Shown: piece after piece, positions 33,019 through 46,062 of the stretch
Layout of the letters: the number at the start of each line of letters is the position of its first letter
Position numbering within the stretch: the first letter of the stretch is position 1
Origin: Acanthacorydalis orientalis
Taxonomy: Eukaryota > Arthropoda > Insecta > Megaloptera > Corydalidae
Assembly: GCA_034766995.1 (NCBI GenBank)
Contig: CM068323.1
Location: 26,028,714-26,092,713 of the forward strand
Length of the DNA stretch: 64,000 nucleotides
Direction of reading: 5' to 3'
The notes under the pieces: model-generated
The model's input: only the letters and a program-made list of their open reading frames with translations
The model's database searches: none
What the model was told of the DNA's origin: nothing
Made by a program: the position numbers and the translations under genes

Positions 33019-36000
33019 AGAGTTGATAATTATAATTGATTCAATATTACTATTAAATATTAAAATATATTCATTTTCAAAGTTCATTAAAAATTATTAG
33101 AGATATAAAAAGATCAAAAATAAATTAAAATACCTCGTGCATTCTTTTTAAAGCTCAATTATTGTTAATGTGTAAACGAACAAGTCTTCCGTATGGAAAT
33201 GGCTCGTTTACTAGATTTAAACAACACATCATGTAGATAAAATAACAGACTTGCATATAATATGATTGCACTGTTAATTCCAATGTTTGTAAAATCCGCT
33301 TTAAACTGTAACCTGGTCATCGGAAAAGTATTATTTCTATTTGATCGACATGGTCGTGTAATTTACACCCACAATAGATTATCTGGCCGGTATTTTCAGT
33401 GCACTGAAAGTATAAACGTTTAGAAGCCGCTGTCTCTGTTGATTATAACGAGTATTCGAATTTCAAATCGTTATAAAATATCGTACAGATCGTTGTTTAG
33501 ATAAGAGATTAGAGAAGGATCGTTTGAGTTGACTGGCGCCTTCGAATTCTGACCAGTTGAATCGCGAAACGAAGGTCAGACGAGTGTTTTAACGACATTC
33601 ACTGGCTCGTGAAACTTTCAAGCAGTTTCCCACAGTAAAAATATGAATAAGCTGTGTATTCAGCTAGGTTCCGGCGAAAAGACATGTCTGAATTCCATGT
33701 TTTCAAGTATTAGAGGCACCGGAAACTTTTTCCGTTTTTTTTATATTAAAATAAAAACCAATTAAAAGGAAAAATTGTATTTTATCGAATCATATAGTTA
33801 CCATCATTATCTATCACACTCTTCCATCTATCGGGAACAGAAAATATTCCTGTTTTATAAAATTCCTGGTTCTTTTTAGAAAAAAAAATGTTCAAGGGCC
33901 ATTTAACATGGTCCACATCTATGTGTTTAATTTTTTAAAAAATGTTCAAGTGACCGAAGTCGGAGGGTAAAATGTCAGGTGATTAGAGAGGGTGCGATAG
34001 AACCTCCCAACCAAGCTCGGAAATTTTTTCATGTTTCTTCTTTTACCTGTATTTACAGTTTCTGTCCGTTTTCTGATTCAAACGATCCAGTTGTTCACAA
34101 CAGAGATCAGAATTAACAGTTTCATCCAGGTTTAACGTCTCATAATAAATGATTCCTTTATAAACACAGAGGAGTATCATTCGAATGGTCAAACTTGGCT
34201 TAACAGATTGTTCATCTTTCTAATTTGGTGACAACCATTGTTTATTACGTTTTATGTTGTCATAAAGGATCCATTTTTCACATGTTTATCCGAACCATTT
34301 TGTTTTCTTCAGTAAGATCGTGCAGTACACAAACACATTCTCTCCGGACCTTTTCAATTTTTTTCGTATGTTCTTGTAATGTTGACCAGGGCCACTGAAG
34401 TCTATCAGACAATTTTGGGTTGTTAATTCTGGATTTGATCCAGCAACACTGTATCATCTAAACGAAAAAACGTTCCAGTACCCTTAACATGTTCTCTTTT
34501 ATTTAGAATTTGATTAGTTTTATTGATACCGAAACTATTGACTTTTAGAAAAACAATCAACAAAGGGTAAAAAAATAGGTTCGAAGTTATAAATATTTTT
34601 TGACCTAGATATTATAGATGAAAAGTTGATAAATTAAATATATATAAAAGATAGCTTTAGGAGTGTGTATATAAAATTTTATAAAAAAATCTCAACGAAT
34701 GGACGAGTTATTAGCTTTTTTCTGCACCCATCGCCCTGAAATACTCGAGACGACAACATATATTTTAATTTTTAAAATGAATTTTTCATTCAGTCCACAC
34801 ATCTTATTTCTTTTCGATCTAAAATGTTCAATAATTGACTATTTATTAGCTATAGTGCAGAAATATCTTTCTGACTCGTTTTTTTATCACTTAATGTAGC
34901 GAGAATGATAATATCGCCATTAAAATGTGCATTAGGCTGTGTAATAAATTATTAATAATCATTTATTGAACATATTTAAATAGAAATAATTGTAGATCTC
35001 TAAGAACAGAAAATAATTCACTTGTAAATGGTTATCATTTCAAACAAAGTTCAGAAAATAATATTTTAAATTAATTTTTCTGCAATTTATGTTTTTTATC
35101 AATCAAAAAAAAAAACGTGTTGTTTTATTGAAATATTTAAATTTGTTTCTACTCTACTATATGTAAACAGTACAGTGATTATTATAACTAAATCTGTTGA
35201 ATATTTTGTAGAGTTCTGCGTCTCAATTAAATAGGTGTAACTGAGATAACTTCCTTGATGTTAATTTAAAATGTAATTTCAATTATTGTCGAGACTTTAA
35301 ACTCGGGTTCAACCGTATACTGCTTTGAAGAAGCATTAAACTCAAAACAGATGTTCAATTTGTACGAAACGAATGTACGCCCGGGAGAAAATTATAAATT
35401 GAAAAAAGTACACGCATACTTCTCTGCAAATGGTTCTGATAATCGCATTCTTTGTATATTTTAATTTAAAATAACCTTGACTGTTTTACCTTGGCACTTG
35501 TTAATGAAGAATCTCGAAATTAATGTTTCGAATTTATATTTTTGTCATGTGTTGTACACCTGTACGAATATTTATTGTTTTATAAATTTGATAGTTGGTT
35601 ATTGTTCGATTTGGTTGTTGCTCGATAAAGATATCATCGTTATCGCAGAGTAGAAGCGCATAAGAGGGGAAAAATTCGTGTAAAAAAGTGAATTTATCAC
35701 ACAGCGCTGGAAATCATAACCCTGTTCAGTTCTATTCCTGTCTGAAAATCAAACAATCTCGATTGAAACATCAAAGAGAATCCATCGTACAAAATCTATC
35801 ACGCACACATATGCTATTCGACCAGAACTGAAATAGGGACAGCTTGTTCGGAACATAATCCGTGATGTCGATGGAAAAATATCGAACGGCACGTCGCGCT
35901 GATATTCTTTGCACAATACCGCGGCACTTGAAAAGCATTCAAGTGTCCCACCTATTTATAACGCGACTGACCCACATACGGAACGCCTGTTGGAACAATA

Positions 36001-37769
36001 AAACGTGAAAATAGGAACGGCGGTCGGACTGTTCGTGAGTCACGCTGTTGAAATTGTGTTTCTGTATTGAATAAATTCGAATGATCGACAGTAATCCGAA
36101 ACTGTCCGGTCTGTTCCCGCACACCGAATTGTTTATACATTTTTATAATCGAATCTCAGGAACGAGATTTGAACACTAGCACAGTTAATCTCTAAGCAAA
36201 TAATTTAGAGGAGAAAATTCGCACCGATTGAATAATGAAATGTAAATCTTTACAGTTTAATAAAATCGTACACTGACAAAGTTCAGTCGTTCTTTTTTTA
36301 TAGTTTCATTGAGATGACGATATTCCTCATGTGCGGACATTGATGGACAATTAGTCACGAAACAGATTCGTCCTAAGGTAGCATTAGATCATTTGATAAT
36401 ATTAAAAATACAGACAACAACTTACATCTGTTATATACACACTCGTACATGAGACAAGAAATGTATGTTGGATATTTTTAAATCGTTTATAAAAACTGAA
36501 CTGCAAACGTATTTTTATTATTTTGATCTCGCAAGTGGGCGTATCCTCCCCTTGTGTGATCAAAATGCCAAATGAAACTCTGTTTAAAACATGTATGTGT
36601 TCAGAAACGAGAGAATAATTATTTCCCTTCTATTCATCAGACAGTTTATCTAGTTAACGATTTGCCAGTCGCGGAACAGAACAAATAACAAAAAATGTAC
36701 AAGACATTGTCTGTTTTTTAAACCATCCGTCGAATCAGTGGTTATTTTTCTCATATATTTCATCAGCGTTAACTCTTATTGCTTTCCTTTGTATGCATTG
36801 GCTCGTTATTTATATTTATAGACAAATATTTGAAAACGATTGACCCATAACTATAAATATTGAAAATTATAATTCTGTTTTTTATATCTCTAATCCTGTT
36901 GATGGTCTTCGCCCTTTTGAGTCCATCGCAGTGTCTATTCTCCACCACTAGTTACAGGACATATTTCATTTTCAAGTAGATGTCTACTGGAAGATGTACA
37001 CGCCATCGAACTATTAGTGGAGACAGACAGACAGTCAGCAGATCCAAAAAAATCGACAACACCTCGACAATTTATGAATATTCAGTTATCATTGTGGTTA
37101 GAGTGCCAACGCGACACCATAAACGGATTTAATTTCTAACAATTGTCTTTTTAAGATTGATATCCTCGTTCAATAACAGTTGTTTGGTCGACATAACGAT
37201 CTACATCCAATCGTATATATTGTTATTGCATATGTATATGTTATTGTAATTGTATATAATTAATTAATAATTGTATACAAATGTATGTATTTCTAAGACC
37301 TCTCCACGTCTACAGACATACGAAGACCAGACAGACATACGATTGAGTTTCTGTCGATATTGAATCCCGCATCGTTTCGGGTTTCGTCGACGCACCGTCC
37401 CGACTATTAACTATCAGTTCGTGTACACGTCCCGTCCCGTACGCACCGACGCTAGAACGCGACGCGTCGTCCTCTTCGATCGTTCAGTCGGGGACGACGC
37501 GACGCGATAACATATGAAATAATATCGAAGCGCATAACTTTATTGTTATGTAGTGTCTATTGTTGTATCACCGATATAGAAATAGAATTTCGGACGGCGT
37601 CCCGCGCCCGGCGACCAACGCAACAGTTGTGCGCTTGCGGTCGACGTCGACGCCGAGCGCAGTCGACGCTCCCAGGCGTTCGCTGGGAGTTATTTTCGCG
37701 ATGGGCGCACACACTGTAGCTACTATATTAACTTACCGGCCCATCTAAATGTGTATGTATGTATGTATG

Positions 37770-37814
<45 letters not shown>

Positions 37815-40800
37815 TGTTCATCTCTCAACAGTTTTATATCAAAGAACAGGTTTCGACCTTGACTTTTAATTATATTAAACAAACAGGATCCATGACCTTA
37901 TTTTGGATGTAAGCACGCTTCGCTGTTATGTAATTCGATGGATGTGTCGTATAAAAGAACCGGTTGTATTTAAAAATCAAATTTACATGCACGTTGCCGT
38001 ATGACATGTGGGGTTCTTATGGATGCTCTGTCTCTTTTCGTATTTTGTCTGGTTTTAATGTCAGGTCGCTCACATATCAGTTCGTGGATGTTGTTGTGAA
38101 ATCTAAAAGACAATTTATGCTTCATTGATATATTTTCATTGATTATCGATGGCTTGTCGTCATCTCACTGGGAATATTTTAATCTTATTTGTGCAGAATG
38201 AGTCTGATTTAGAACGGAGACTGCTCTTTAGAGTTGATATTTGTCGATAAAAAATTCTGAAGGATTAGAAATAAAGATCAATCACTCGAGGAAATATCTG
38301 ATGAGTAAGGAGGATGGTTTCAAAACAAGACGTTTAAGGGGTTAATATGAACCGTCCGCTCTACTGAGTTCTCTTAGTTGAAAAATAATGAATCTACTTT
38401 GATAATCGTGTCTCGACATGATTGGTGTTTCGATGATGAAATAAAAAAATAGATTATCGAGTAAGGAGGATCGTCGTGTGTCATTCCGTCAATTAGATTA
38501 TGTAAAAATTCAATTGATACTTTGTTTATATGAATATTCTTTATTTCCAAAATGAAATAGAATGAAGAAAACCTCTGAACCACATCCAGAGAATGTTTAT
38601 TTCAGATCCGTGGTCCCGTTGCTCTTTGATATTATTTTAATCTGTTTTGTCGGATGGAATTCGTTTGAACTGTCGATTTTTATGAGACCACTGTGTTTGA
38701 GCTCTTTGATGAATTTGTTTTGATTACAATTCGCAAGTATGTTTCAAACAATTCTCAACGACACTCATGTGTTGTGTATACATTCACTGTCTCTGTTATA
38801 TGGCTGTATTGTTTTGTAAACATTTATGATATCGATAAGCTGAGATTTGTTCGTTTAATAACGAATTTCAATTAAAATGTTAATTTATTTGAAGATATAT
38901 TGTTATATAATTAACAGAAATGATAAAAAAACATTTATTGATTAGAGGTATTCGAGTGGCGTTAGTGCGCAAGTTGAGAATCATTTCTTCTGTTACTTAA
39001 GAAAATAAAAAGGTGTTCACAAGCTTCTATGACGAGGAATAGACTTTCTGATTGATACAGTTTCAGAATTTCATACTAATTAATATTTCACGAATCAGAT
39101 GTCGAATTGATATATATTTATAATTATTTACCGATTGATCTGTCGTGAGTGAAGAGAATTCTTCGAGCTCGTATCGATAACACGTCTTTGAGTGTTCGGT
39201 TTTAATTACTAGTTTAATAGAATGAGAACGGATGAAGGATAACTTCGTGCGATGGAGAGTGACCTGAATGAATTTCCATCATTAATAAAAACGTGAGTTG
39301 ACACGGACGCCGGACGCGAACTTGATAATTTTTTTTTTATTTTGTTTTCTTGTACGCGTGCCAGCGTCCATCGCGCCGCGAACACGGGCGCAGAACGTTT
39401 GACACTGAAACGCGAGGAGAAAAATCCGTGCTTTTTCTTCAGTTGTGCGAATCGTCTATGACTCACTGGCCTGCATCGAACGGACGACGCTCACCTATAC
39501 GAATTAATTAAATTATTTATTATTCTACTAATTTCATACGGGCCATGTGTTCGTCGACTCTCTCTCTCTCTCATGCTTATATATCTATACGCACGTTTCT
39601 TGTGTGATGAATTAGTGTGAGAGAATCGACGACATGACAATCGAACACGATCCAAGTTTGATTTATTACAGATATTGTACATTTGTGTCTGCACTGACTG
39701 ATATTCACATGTTCTTGGATACATAGAAACGCTACGAAGCCCTATCATCAACATTCAAGGAATTAGAATCATGATTCTCTCTCAGAGATTCTGGAATCGT
39801 ATCTGTTATTCAAATTAGTCGACTAATTAATTGAACGGTTCAATGAGACTATTTCAAAACAGGATTTAGATTCAAAAATCAATCGAATAGTCAATAACTT
39901 GTTTCAGAATTCTATCCAACAAATTAATAAGCTGGGATTTGTTCATTTAATAACGAATTTCAATTAAAATGTTAATTGATTTGAAGACATATCGTTATAT
40001 ACTTAATAGAAATGATAAAAAAAAAACATTTATCGATTAGAGATATTCGAGTAGCGTTAGCGTGCAAGATGAGAATTATTTCGTCTATTATTTAAGAAAA
40101 TAACAGACTGAATACATCAAATAGATATCATACACGTGACAGATAACAATTTTATTCAAAATATACTTTGAAAAAGAGACAACGACTTATAAATACAGAA
40201 GAGTGACAAAGTGGGTCTATTTTGTCTGGTTCATTAATGGCTAGTGTTTTAAATCTCAGGTAACAGTTGTAAAGCCATGATATAGATGTTAGAAGGTTGA
40301 ATTTTAAAAATGAAAATGTTAAATTACCACAGGAGAAGACAAGAACTACCAGTACTATTTTTTCAATTAGTATTTTCTTCATACTGGGTTAGTAAGAGGC
40401 TGCATCTCGCACACATGGAGCTCGTTAATCTAAAGAGTGTCAGCCTTCGATCTCAAAAATCTATTGTAAACATTTCTATCTTAAACTCTGTGTTCTACAC
40501 TCATTTCTCTTAAACCCTGCATCGATCGATGTAATGTTTTAGATGATTACAGTAAATACATTTTCAGTTTTTTATCAACAAAAATTCTCTGAGATATTTC
40601 TTGTTAATTAAATACAACTCATTCTGAAAATCCGAACCTGTTTCATGGATTTGATGTGAAAAACCTGTAAAATGAATCATAAAGAGTCGAGGATCAGATA
40701 ATCAAAGTTGATATTCGACAAATAACTGTTTTTCTTCCTTTCTAATAAGTTTTGTTCTCGTGTTCGGTTTTGCATTACCATTTTAAGACATCTGGAAATG

Positions 40801-43800
40801 CTTTTTTGTAATAATAAACGCTATCTTAAGAGACTTCATCTCATGCAACTACTAATTTCTAGATGATTGTTTATGGATTATACACATAGACCTAAGTCAT
40901 ATTTTTGTCTAAATATGGTCACAGATTCTCAATATCGTTCAATAGTATACTCTGAAGTATTCATTTCATGAAATATTTGTCTTTAATTCTTGATATGTTT
41001 TTTAAAATCGTTCCGCCGAATCACAAGTTTATGATTCAAGTCGATTTTCTCAACGAAAATATCTCAATTATCTCTCTTATTATTATCATATTTTTTTTAA
41101 AATAGATTTCCGGCACGATTTGATTCCAGTATAATTTATGATTCGAACATGTTTTCATCGACCGTACAGTTGATATTTCCAGTTCTGAAATCATTTCAGA
41201 AATTTCCCGTTCCTCCTGAGTACACGTCTGGTCTCTGACCGATACTAGTCGCACGTCACGCTCACTCGTTGTCATCTTTGCCATATTGTTCCGTGAAAGT
41301 ACGATCGAATTCTTTTTTATTTTTACCACACGCTTTTCGAATAGAATTTCTTGCCGTATTTATGTTTTTATACGATGTCGTCGTGCCATGTCTTATTCTC
41401 ATCTGACACACACACACAGAGAGACACAGACATGGATGGATGCGAATGTGTGGGCGTTTATTCGATCGTGCAGTTGTCAGGAAAAAGCTTAAACATTAAA
41501 TCGAATATCGTTTCGAGAAAATGAAAACGAAAAGTCAGTTATCCGTCCAATCACAACAGAAATATATATTAATTAGTGTCCAGTGTCCGCGAGTCAACAT
41601 TCGTTATGTTGTATTTAATTTAAGAAGAGAGGGATCATTGATGAGAACCGTAACGGAGATTGATAAGCCGGGCAAAGTTTGTTGGCCGCGTGCCGGATCG
41701 CATTTTTGACGCTCTGCGTATTCTTTTACAATTCGGAAAAATATACAGGCGTCGACGCTTAGAAGACTCTGTGTATCTCTTTCCTAAACTAATTTATTTC
41801 CTGTTTCTCATTTAATTGCACGGATTCGAACACTCGGTCTGGTTTATAAGTTTCATATATTATCAACACTCGAATAGAAACCGTAGAGGTCTGGAATTAC
41901 TACAGATCGAATTATTTTTACTTGAAAATATAATTAAGGGAGAGAGATACATATTTATTATAGTTGAGCAGATTGATTAAAACGTAATTAAAAGTATCTC
42001 AGAACTGACACAAGTGAGAATGTGCTGGAATCGTTAGAGAAAATAAAATAAATTCAGAAAGAAAGAAAACAGATACTTTGTACAAAATAATAAGATTAAC
42101 CCCTTGAGTTACTATTTAACCACTGTTTATGCGCTTAATATCAGTACAAAATGGAGTTTAATTATTATCTGCAAGTTTCTGTGACATATTTGCTTTTTTG
42201 ACTCGAAATAACGTATTTGGAAATAATGCTAAATACTCAATGTTTATTGGTCTTTAATTGATTGTCAGTTCTTTAAAGAAAATCGTTAGCTGCAAGTATT
42301 TTTTTTGCTTCGTAATTGAAGATACGTTCAAAATGAATTTGAAAAAAAGAGTAATTCGGAACAGAACTTGCTTCGATTTTGTTCAGTAAGAGATGAACAT
42401 CTGTAAACGATAGGAGTGCTAAATGAGCGGCAAATAGAATCAGATGCGTTTTAATTCTTAAACGGTCGCAATCCTAGAAAGATTGGTCGACGAGCGGGGA
42501 TCTCCGGAAGTATCTGACAGGGCTAATTCGACCCTCGAGCGTTCCGTTACGGACGTGCGAACGTGTCACGTGCGATTCGGCGACCTGTCAGCGTCAAATG
42601 TCGCCGCCGGCGCCTGTTCTGCGTGCCGTGCGTCCGATCGTGCATGCGAATCGTCTGATGTAGCGAATTAATCACGACCGGAACGCGATCTTCGAAATTT
42701 CGCACCCGGGCGTCCCGTGTCGAATCCGGTACTGGACACTCGCGCCACCGGCGGTCTATCTGCAGCGGCCGCTTCTCGACTAGACAACGACGTGTCCCGG
42801 CCGCCGTCGCTCTATTCTCAGGATACGCATCTCCTAAAATGGTCGGTTGTCGCCGCGTGCAAGATTTCACTCGGTAGCGTTCGGCGGCGTCGGCGGGCGC
42901 GGAGACGCCGCGGACGCCAGATGCTGCCAGGCCGTCGGAGCGCACGGACGTGCGGAGACTGCACTCTCCCGTCCCTGTCCGTTCCTTCGCGCATCGACTG
43001 TTCCATCCACGATCGTTGAATGCTCGTACACTACAGATGTTTGTGTCGATTATTCGATTGTTTTCTGTCCGTTGGTCTTTTCAGTTTCGTAACAGTGTCT
43101 GCGGATCCTCGAGTGCATGTGAATGAACATTCTGACAGTGTTAGTATAAGACAATTAGATTTCTAGATTATGTATTTTTAGATTATTTGAGATTCTTCTT
43201 TGTAGAACACGAATATTAAGATAAACGGTTACTGTTTTGTTTTCGTTTTCATGTATCACGCTCTCGATTATTCAAGGACATTTTCAACAAACCTGGTTCG
43301 TGTGATTCTCTTCACTTTTACAAAAAAAAAATAATAATTTTAGAGTATTATCCGTACCATCGTTCGATTGTCGTTCGAATAACAATTAAAATTAAACCAG
43401 TAAGCCTGCGTTGCACTCTTATTAATCTTCTAAGCATTGATTGATTAGAAATTCCAATCTACTCTATAAGAGCTCTGAACTTTATTCTTCTTTAATATTT
43501 AATTGTTGATTCAATAGAAATCCAAATCCAATCAATAAGAAACATAAACATTATTCTCTAATAAATTCTGAACTAATTCCTTAAGTATTAACCGACTCGT
43601 ATCTCTTTTGAAAAATCGTCCCTATTAGACATCGATTTCCATGTTTATGAAATGAATTAAAATACCATATGTATAACTATCCTAATCGGATTTGTTCTTA
43701 AGAATCAGTCGAGTATTTATCTGTCACGATTAGTTTCGTCTCTAGATCCATCTTCAGACAGTTAATTAATCAGTTACAAACTGAATTATCGTTTCATTAT

Positions 43801-43994
43801 GACCAAGATTACCAGGATAGCATTGCATAAAAGCAGATATAATCATTATAAGTTTCAGAAAGATATTTTAAGATTCAAGTATATTAAATTCAGTTCTTGT
43901 ACAAATAAAAAGAGAATTCGAGTTCGACAAGTAGTTTTGATTTCTCTCTTTCAATATGCATAAATAAAACGGGTTGTTTCTCGCTCTCTCTCTC

Positions 43995-44025
<31 letters not shown>

Positions 44026-46014
44026 GAAGCGATGCAGAATATTTAAGAATTTCAATCTGTGGACTGCGCAGTTGTCCATTATGATGTTTCATTTTTGTCC
44101 ATTTTTCGATCACAAATTATCAAAAATATTTTTCAACCAAATCAACGTGAAACCAACAAGATCAAAGCTTCCAACGTTGCTATCCACCTACACTGGTCAT
44201 CAACCTGGAGGTCGAATATAGATTTCCTATTTAAAAAAATATATATTAGAGCGACGAATGCACGCCCGTTTTGAAGTCAAAACGTGCGGATTTGAATTCT
44301 AGAACGTTCTAAAAAATAACTGCACGACCGAATTCGGTTGTAGATTCGAGGAATATTTTTTTTTTTGGTCAAAGAAGGAGATGTATGCTTTAATCAGTGA
44401 TAGATTTTAAAACTTGAACAGGGAATCGCTTCGTCGACAAAAGCGGTCACATAAATTCTGATTCCCTGTAGAGGTCCGACTGTTTAAAAATAAATCCGCG
44501 AAGAACAACAACAAACCTCGTTCCTATTCACGGACAATATGTTTAATTATACATGTCCTGTGTTATTTTCGAATAGTTTACATTATTGTCACTAATGTCT
44601 TAGAGAACAATCTCTCTCGTGTCGATTCGCAGATCCGCGAACAAACAAACAACGGTAATATCGTCATCCTGTTCCTGGTGCACGTCTGGAAGACCGTCGA
44701 ATCTATTGACGTGCAGTATTTATGTTATGAAGAACAACATGTACACGCACGACTGTTTTTTTTTCGTTACGAATTTCAAAAATAAGTCCAGAGAGGTTAC
44801 TTTGGTCATTCGTATAACATAGTACATGTAAAAATATGACAGGTTAGAAATTCGACCGAAATGGAACCCACAAACTGTAATTCGGTGATATCGTTTCAAA
44901 ACCTGAACGTCACTGTACGCGAACGCTGGGATGATTTATGCGATTCTGTTGATATAAACAGATTTTATTCGGTGAAGTTTGCTGGGTTTATTTGCACGCT
45001 GTGCGATTATGTCTGTGTATGTGAAACTGCATGTGGTTATTTTTAACGTCGAAAACGACGACGGGCCAAACGGATTTGTGCAACGGACGATGTATGTCGA
45101 ATTTTCCTAATTGAATAATCAGTTAAATACCTCGCACGTCAGAGCATCGAATGAAACAAATCATCCAGTTTGAAAAATAATAATAAATATAACTCTTGTT
45201 GTTTACATTTTATTGTCACAGAAGTATAATCGTGACTGTCACAAACCGAATTCATATATTCATCGATAATGACATTTCCTAGAACGGTTATTACTGTAAA
45301 TAAAATTCAAATACTGACTGTGAAACAGACAAATGTTTCTAAGAACAATAGACAACCCAACACTGAATTAAACCACGAGAATTTATTATTTACTGTTAAA
45401 TGTGAGGGTGGTGGAGTCATCGTACAGGATTGTATGGCGGAGTCTGGTGTTGAAGAACTTGTATTTATTGTTAAAATATCTTGTGTGAATGTTTTCAAGA
45501 ATGACATGCCGAAAAGCTGAAATGAATTCAATTTCCAGCTAGATGAGGATCGAGCATCGTTCATTCAGTTCAGGAATGGATTGTATATAACACTGTTCAC
45601 ATCTTAATCCCTTAACCGTTTATGTCGAGTGCGCTCGTCATGAAAATATGGCATTTTTTTGGTTTAATGTCGAGTATACTTGTCATATGTAAAGAAATTA
45701 AAATTGTCGATTTCTGTTATGTTGTCATATATAGAATAAAAACATGCCCAATAAACCTTAACTGTATCAATACATTGTCCAGCCAGTGTACTCTTTATAT
45801 ACAGATAAAAATCGTATAATTTATATTTGCTTATAATTCAAAACGAATGAACAATTCTGAACAGTGAATTTTGAAACACGAAAACACTTGACGATAGGCG
45901 TCTAAGATGTCTGAAAATTTCAATTCTTACCATGTTATAAAATCGTACAGATAATTGTAATAGATTTGATAATAATTTGGCAATGTATGCTGTTTAAGAA
46001 TACACACATACGGT

Positions 46015-46062
<48 letters not shown>

